DNA from: Pelomonas nitida
GTDB lineage: Bacteria; Pseudomonadota; Gammaproteobacteria; Burkholderiales; Burkholderiaceae_C
DNA: 64,000 nucleotides
Reading direction: 5' to 3'
Assembly (NCBI RefSeq): GCF_043555975.1
Contig: NZ_JBIGIA010000001.1
Location: 515,814-579,813, forward strand
The position numbers and the translations under genes are program-made. Position 1 is the stretch's first letter. Every line of letters begins with the position of its first letter. Under the pieces are notes generated by a model that had not been told where the DNA came from, did not search any database, and saw nothing but the letters and a program-made list of their open reading frames with translations. Shown in pieces: positions 61,865 to 64,000 of the stretch.

Positions 61865-61881
61865 TGGCACGAGGTGTGCTT
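61865..61881 (+). promoter_or_regulatory. Sigma-54 (-24/-12) promoter of the PEP-CTERM gene
   Basis: TGGCACGAGGTGTGCTT matches the RpoN consensus TGGCACG-N4-TTGCW with one mismatch in the -12 box; GG (61866-61867) and GC (61878-61879) are 10 nt apart. The start codon is about 40 bp downstream, with the SD GGAGA between. PEP-CTERM genes driven by RpoN and the PrsK/PrsR pair are known from Zoogloea and related bacteria. Confidence 0.8.
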
Positions 61882-61920
61882 TAAGACGCTCGGGCTTGTT
61901 CCATAGATGGAGAACGAAAC

Positions 61921-62754
61921 ATGAATGCTCTGAAGCGCGGCCTTATCGGTCTCGGCTTGTCTGCCACCCTCGGTGCGGCGGGGGCGGCGACGATCACGAC
62001 TCCCGAAGGCGTTTACAACAACTTCGGCGGCTTTGACTGGACGTCTGCGGCCTCGGTGTTGATCAGTGGCTACACGATCACGAACGCCAGTCCGACGGGT
62101 TCGTCGCAGGTCATCGACGTCTACTACAACGCGTTCGCGGTCAACATCCAGGACGCGACGGGCGGTAACTTCATTACCAACGACCTGGTCAAAGGCACGG
62201 GCAACGGTACGGCGAATGGCTACGAGGTCACAATCGTCGCGCACCTGAAGGAAATGGTGTCCTGCGTCAGCGTGACTGGCTGTTCGCTCGTGACGATCAC
62301 TCCGATGGTCGGGGAATGGAGCGTCTTCCTGGACGAAACTCCTGACGCCAAGCTGAGCAACCAAACGGGCTTTGGCGATGGCATTTCGCTGCTGACAGGC
62401 ACCTTTAATGGCGGTCAAGCAGCTGCTGGTGTCCAGGGTGCAACGAACCCCGGCAATGTGGTGCTCGGCACCCAATTCGGGGGCGAAGTGTTGACCACGA
62501 ACCTGTCCTACATCAATCCGGCGCTGAGCGGTACCAGCGTCGTTTCGACCTTGCAGTTTGGCAACAAGGTCACTGCTTGGGCAGCGCCGAGCACTTGGCT
62601 GGGCAATGGGTTCAACGGCGTGCCGCAAGGTGCTTTTGTCGGTCAGGCTGACGCCAACCAGAATTTCCATGTTCCTGAGCCGGCGTCGCTGGCGCTCACG
62701 GGCATCGCGTTGGCTGGTGTCGGCTTCTTTGCTCGCCGTCGCAAGCAAGCTTGA
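61921..62754 (+). CDS. PEP-CTERM protein, probably flocculation-associated PepA-like
   Basis: 277 residues. A signal peptide (GLIGLGLSATLGAAGAAT) leads to a surface or exported domain beginning ITTPEGVYNNFGGFDWTSA. The C-terminus is a complete PEP-CTERM sorting tag: VPEPASLALTGIALAGVGFF followed by ARRRKQA (251-277). FGGFDW near the start and the NPALSGTSVVSTLQFG...GQADANQNF block near the end resemble PepA, the protein needed for floc formation in Zoogloea. It would be cleaved by an exosortase and tethered in the exopolysaccharide. It has a sigma-54 promoter and its own terminator, so it is monocistronic and likely strongly expressed. Confidence 0.85.
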   Translation: MNALKRGLIGLGLSATLGAAGAATITTPEGVYNNFGGFDWTSAASVLISGYTITNASPTGSSQVIDVYYNAFAVNIQDATGGNFITNDLVKGTGNGTANGYEVTIVAHLKEMVSCVSVTGCSLVTITPMVGEWSVFLDETPDAKLSNQTGFGDGISLLTGTFNGGQAAAGVQGATNPGNVVLGTQFGGEVLTTNLSYINPALSGTSVVSTLQFGNKVTAWAAPSTWLGNGFNGVPQGAFVGQADANQNFHVPEPASLALTGIALAGVGFFARRRKQA

Positions 62755-62797
62755 AGCCCTGGCAGGCTTAGCCGGACCGTGGGCGATAACACGGCTT

Positions 62798-62827
62798 AAA
62801 AAGGGGCCCCTTTGGGGCCCCTTTTTT
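62798..62827 (+). terminator. Strong rho-independent terminator after the PEP-CTERM gene
   Basis: AAAAAGGGGCCCC-TTT-GGGGCCCCTTTTT is a perfect 13-bp stem with a 3-nt loop ending in a run of six T. It lies about 45 bp after the stop and ends the PEP-CTERM transcript. Confidence 0.92.
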
Positions 62828-62864
62828 GTCGAATGAGAAGAGCAGCTTCAAACCTTGGCGTGGT

Positions 62865-62886
62865 GATCGCCCAGCGCAGGGCGATC
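62865..62886. promoter_or_regulatory. Inverted repeat upstream of the acyltransferase gene
   Basis: GATCGCCC-AGCGCA-GGGCGATC is a perfect 8-bp dyad about 80 bp before the acyltransferase start. It may be an operator or a leader hairpin. A very weak sigma-54-like match (TGGCGTGGTGATCGC) overlaps it. Confidence 0.35.
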
Positions 62887-62967
62887 ATCTGGGCAGCGTG
62901 CTGAGCCTTTGTGTCGCGGAAGGTTCACCATTGCAGACCGACGAACCCGAAAATCCAGAGGCCTCCA

Positions 62968-63759
62968 GTGAACACAACCTCAATCGACGGAAATCTTGGG
63001 AGCAAGTTCGAGGAGTGGTTTGAGCTGACCCCGGCTTTGGACCGGGGCAGTCTCGAACTGGTTCATCGGATTCGGCATGATGTGTATTGCCGCGACCTGG
63101 GCTGGGAGCCGGTTCGGCCCAGCGGGCTCGAAATCGATGCCTATGACCAGCATGCTTTTCATTGCTTGCTGAAAAAGCGCGGCACGGGAGTGCCGGTCGG
63201 CTGCACGCGGGTGATCATCGCGAACCCGGCCAATATGTCGGAGCCGCTTCCCTTCGAGATGAGCTGCCGTGACGTGTTGAACCGGGAGCTGGTGGATCCA
63301 GCGCGATTGCCTCGCGATGCCGTGTGTGAAGTGTCTCGTCTGGCCGTGATGAACACCTTCCGTCAGCGCAAGGGGGAAACATCTCAGGCGGCGTCCATTT
63401 CAAACGAGGACTTTCAAAGCCGGGCCAGCGCGCCGCGCTTTCCTTTCATCCCGGTGAGTCTGTATCTCGGCGCGACGGCGATCGCGCGCCGCCTCGGCAT
63501 CGCCAATATTTTTGTGCTGACGGAGCCGCGGCTGGCCAGCCATTTCTCGCGCATCGGCTTTGATCTTCAGGTGATCGGCGGTGAAATCGACCACCGAGGC
63601 AAGCGCGTGCCCTCGTTGATGACGACGAGCAAGATCATCAAAAATCTCAGGCCGATGATCCAGCCGCTGTACCAGATGATCGAGCGGTCGGTTGAAGCCG
63701 CATTTCTAGAGCATCCTGAGGCGTTGCACCGTACACCGGTGCTGGATTCGCCGCGCTGA
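62968..63759 (+). CDS. PEP-CTERM/exosortase system-associated acyltransferase
   Basis: 263 residues from a GTG with AGAGG at good spacing. The sequence ELVHRIRHDVYCRDLGWEPVRPSGLEIDAYDQHAFHCLL and CEVSRLAVMNTFRQRKGE, with FPFIPVSLYLGATAIARRLG, matches the N-acyl-amino-acid-synthase-like acyltransferase family (GNAT-related, TIGR03694) that accompanies exosortase systems. Its acceptor is unproven. The frame opens at 62911 with a GTG, but the extra residues look non-conserved. Together with prsT and the PEP-CTERM protein it shows that an exosortase locus is close by. Confidence 0.9.
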   Translation: MNTTSIDGNLGSKFEEWFELTPALDRGSLELVHRIRHDVYCRDLGWEPVRPSGLEIDAYDQHAFHCLLKKRGTGVPVGCTRVIIANPANMSEPLPFEMSCRDVLNRELVDPARLPRDAVCEVSRLAVMNTFRQRKGETSQAASISNEDFQSRASAPRFPFIPVSLYLGATAIARRLGIANIFVLTEPRLASHFSRIGFDLQVIGGEIDHRGKRVPSLMTTSKIIKNLRPMIQPLYQMIERSVEAAFLEHPEALHRTPVLDSPR

Positions 63760-63837
63760 GCTAGCCCGGATATCTCGCGAGGTACGCGGGAATTGCGTGG
63801 ATGCCAGGCGCCGGGGGATGCGCCGAGACGGCCGCAG

Positions 63838-63857
63838 CCAATGCCCGCAGGCATTGG
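63838..63857. repeat. Palindrome CCAATGCC-CGCA-GGCATTGG
   Basis: A perfect 8-bp stem with 4-nt loop, about 80 bp after the acyltransferase stop and before a convergent gene. It shares the CAATGCC/GGCATTG core with the palindrome at 6582-6605. It may serve as a REP-type 3' element. Confidence 0.55.
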
Positions 63858-63938
63858 CGAGGCCTTGAGGGGCTCCCGAGTTCGACACCAACCGCCGTAA
63901 GTGCCTGATCCGTATAGGCTGGCCCTTCGGAATTGCCA

Positions 63939-64000
63939 CTACAGCAGGGTCAGTTGGGTGTCGATGGTCGGTTTCTTGATGCGAAGTGCGGCCAGGGCTT
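63939..64000 (-). CDS. C-terminal end of an unidentified protein (runs off the window)
   Basis: The minus-strand frame reads ALAALRIKKPTIDTQLTLL and a TAG stop at 63939-63941. The composition looks coding and the position is right for a gene convergent with the acyltransferase. Only about 20 residues are visible, so the product cannot be named. Confidence 0.35.
   Translation of the reverse strand, partial: ALAALRIKKPTIDTQLTLL

Noticed and set aside
62855..62871. Sigma-54 promoter before the acyltransferase
   Set aside because: GG and GC have the right spacing but the -24 box (TGGCGTG) and the -12 box are both poor, so it is only mentioned with the inverted repeat there.

Overview
The window looks like chromosomal DNA of a high-GC betaproteobacterium of the order Burkholderiales, probably in the Rubrivivax/Leptothrix/Roseateles part of the order. 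This rests on the gene set and base composition only: a PDH operon whose E3 subunit carries its own lipoyl domain, a DUF3034 protein, a LapG/LapD pair, a PEP-CTERM/exosortase accessory set and GC-rich CCCCCGAGGGGG-type intergenic repeats. No rRNA, insertion sequence, prophage or CRISPR array is visible. The only tRNA is tRNA-Sec.

Positions 1-13,100 are mostly housekeeping: a truncated secreted metallopeptidase, an LRR-protein kinase, an HDOD protein, a large M16 protease, a VOC protein, a tightly coupled operon (Cys-rich protein, membrane protein, GST, patatin), then DUF1697, an M3 oligopeptidase and folD on the minus strand. A FixL/FixJ-like two-component pair (13,157-16,371) is divergent from aceE-aceF-lpdA (16,572-22,826). 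Next come small membrane proteins, a second HDOD protein and lapG-lapD (24,821-27,431), which should control surface retention of an adhesin not encoded here. A 535-bp inverted repeat separates lapD from a convergent TonB receptor.

Positions 32,740-44,097 form one selenium-centred block on the plus strand: a selenocysteine formate dehydrogenase (fdnG with in-frame UGA and a SECIS-like hairpin, fdnH, fdnI), fdhE, selA, selB and tRNA-Sec. Four small coupled genes follow: a GcvH-like lipoyl carrier, a DsrE-like protein, a putative selenate/phosphonate-type binding protein and a nitroreductase-like protein. This tail is the most interesting part of the window. It may be a selenium uptake and handling module built on a lipoyl carrier and a sulfur-relay-type protein.

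Positions 44,250-55,711 are a nitrogen and purine region. They hold ureA-ureJ-ureB-ureC without any ureDEFG, a CSD-DUF1294 protein, a Tsx-like outer-membrane nucleoside channel, a complete nucleoside ABC transporter (ATPase, two permeases, BMP lipoprotein) and an adenine/adenosine deaminase. The leaders of ureA and of the deaminase are tandem repeats whose period ends at the start codon.

From about 56,400 the sequence becomes visibly more AT-rich. It enters an exopolysaccharide/PEP-CTERM locus: glycosyltransferase, PrsT-type TPR lipoprotein, sugar epimerase, a PEP-CTERM protein (PepA-like) with an excellent sigma-54 promoter, and the exosortase-associated acyltransferase. The exosortase itself is not in the window. 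A gene fragment runs off the right edge.
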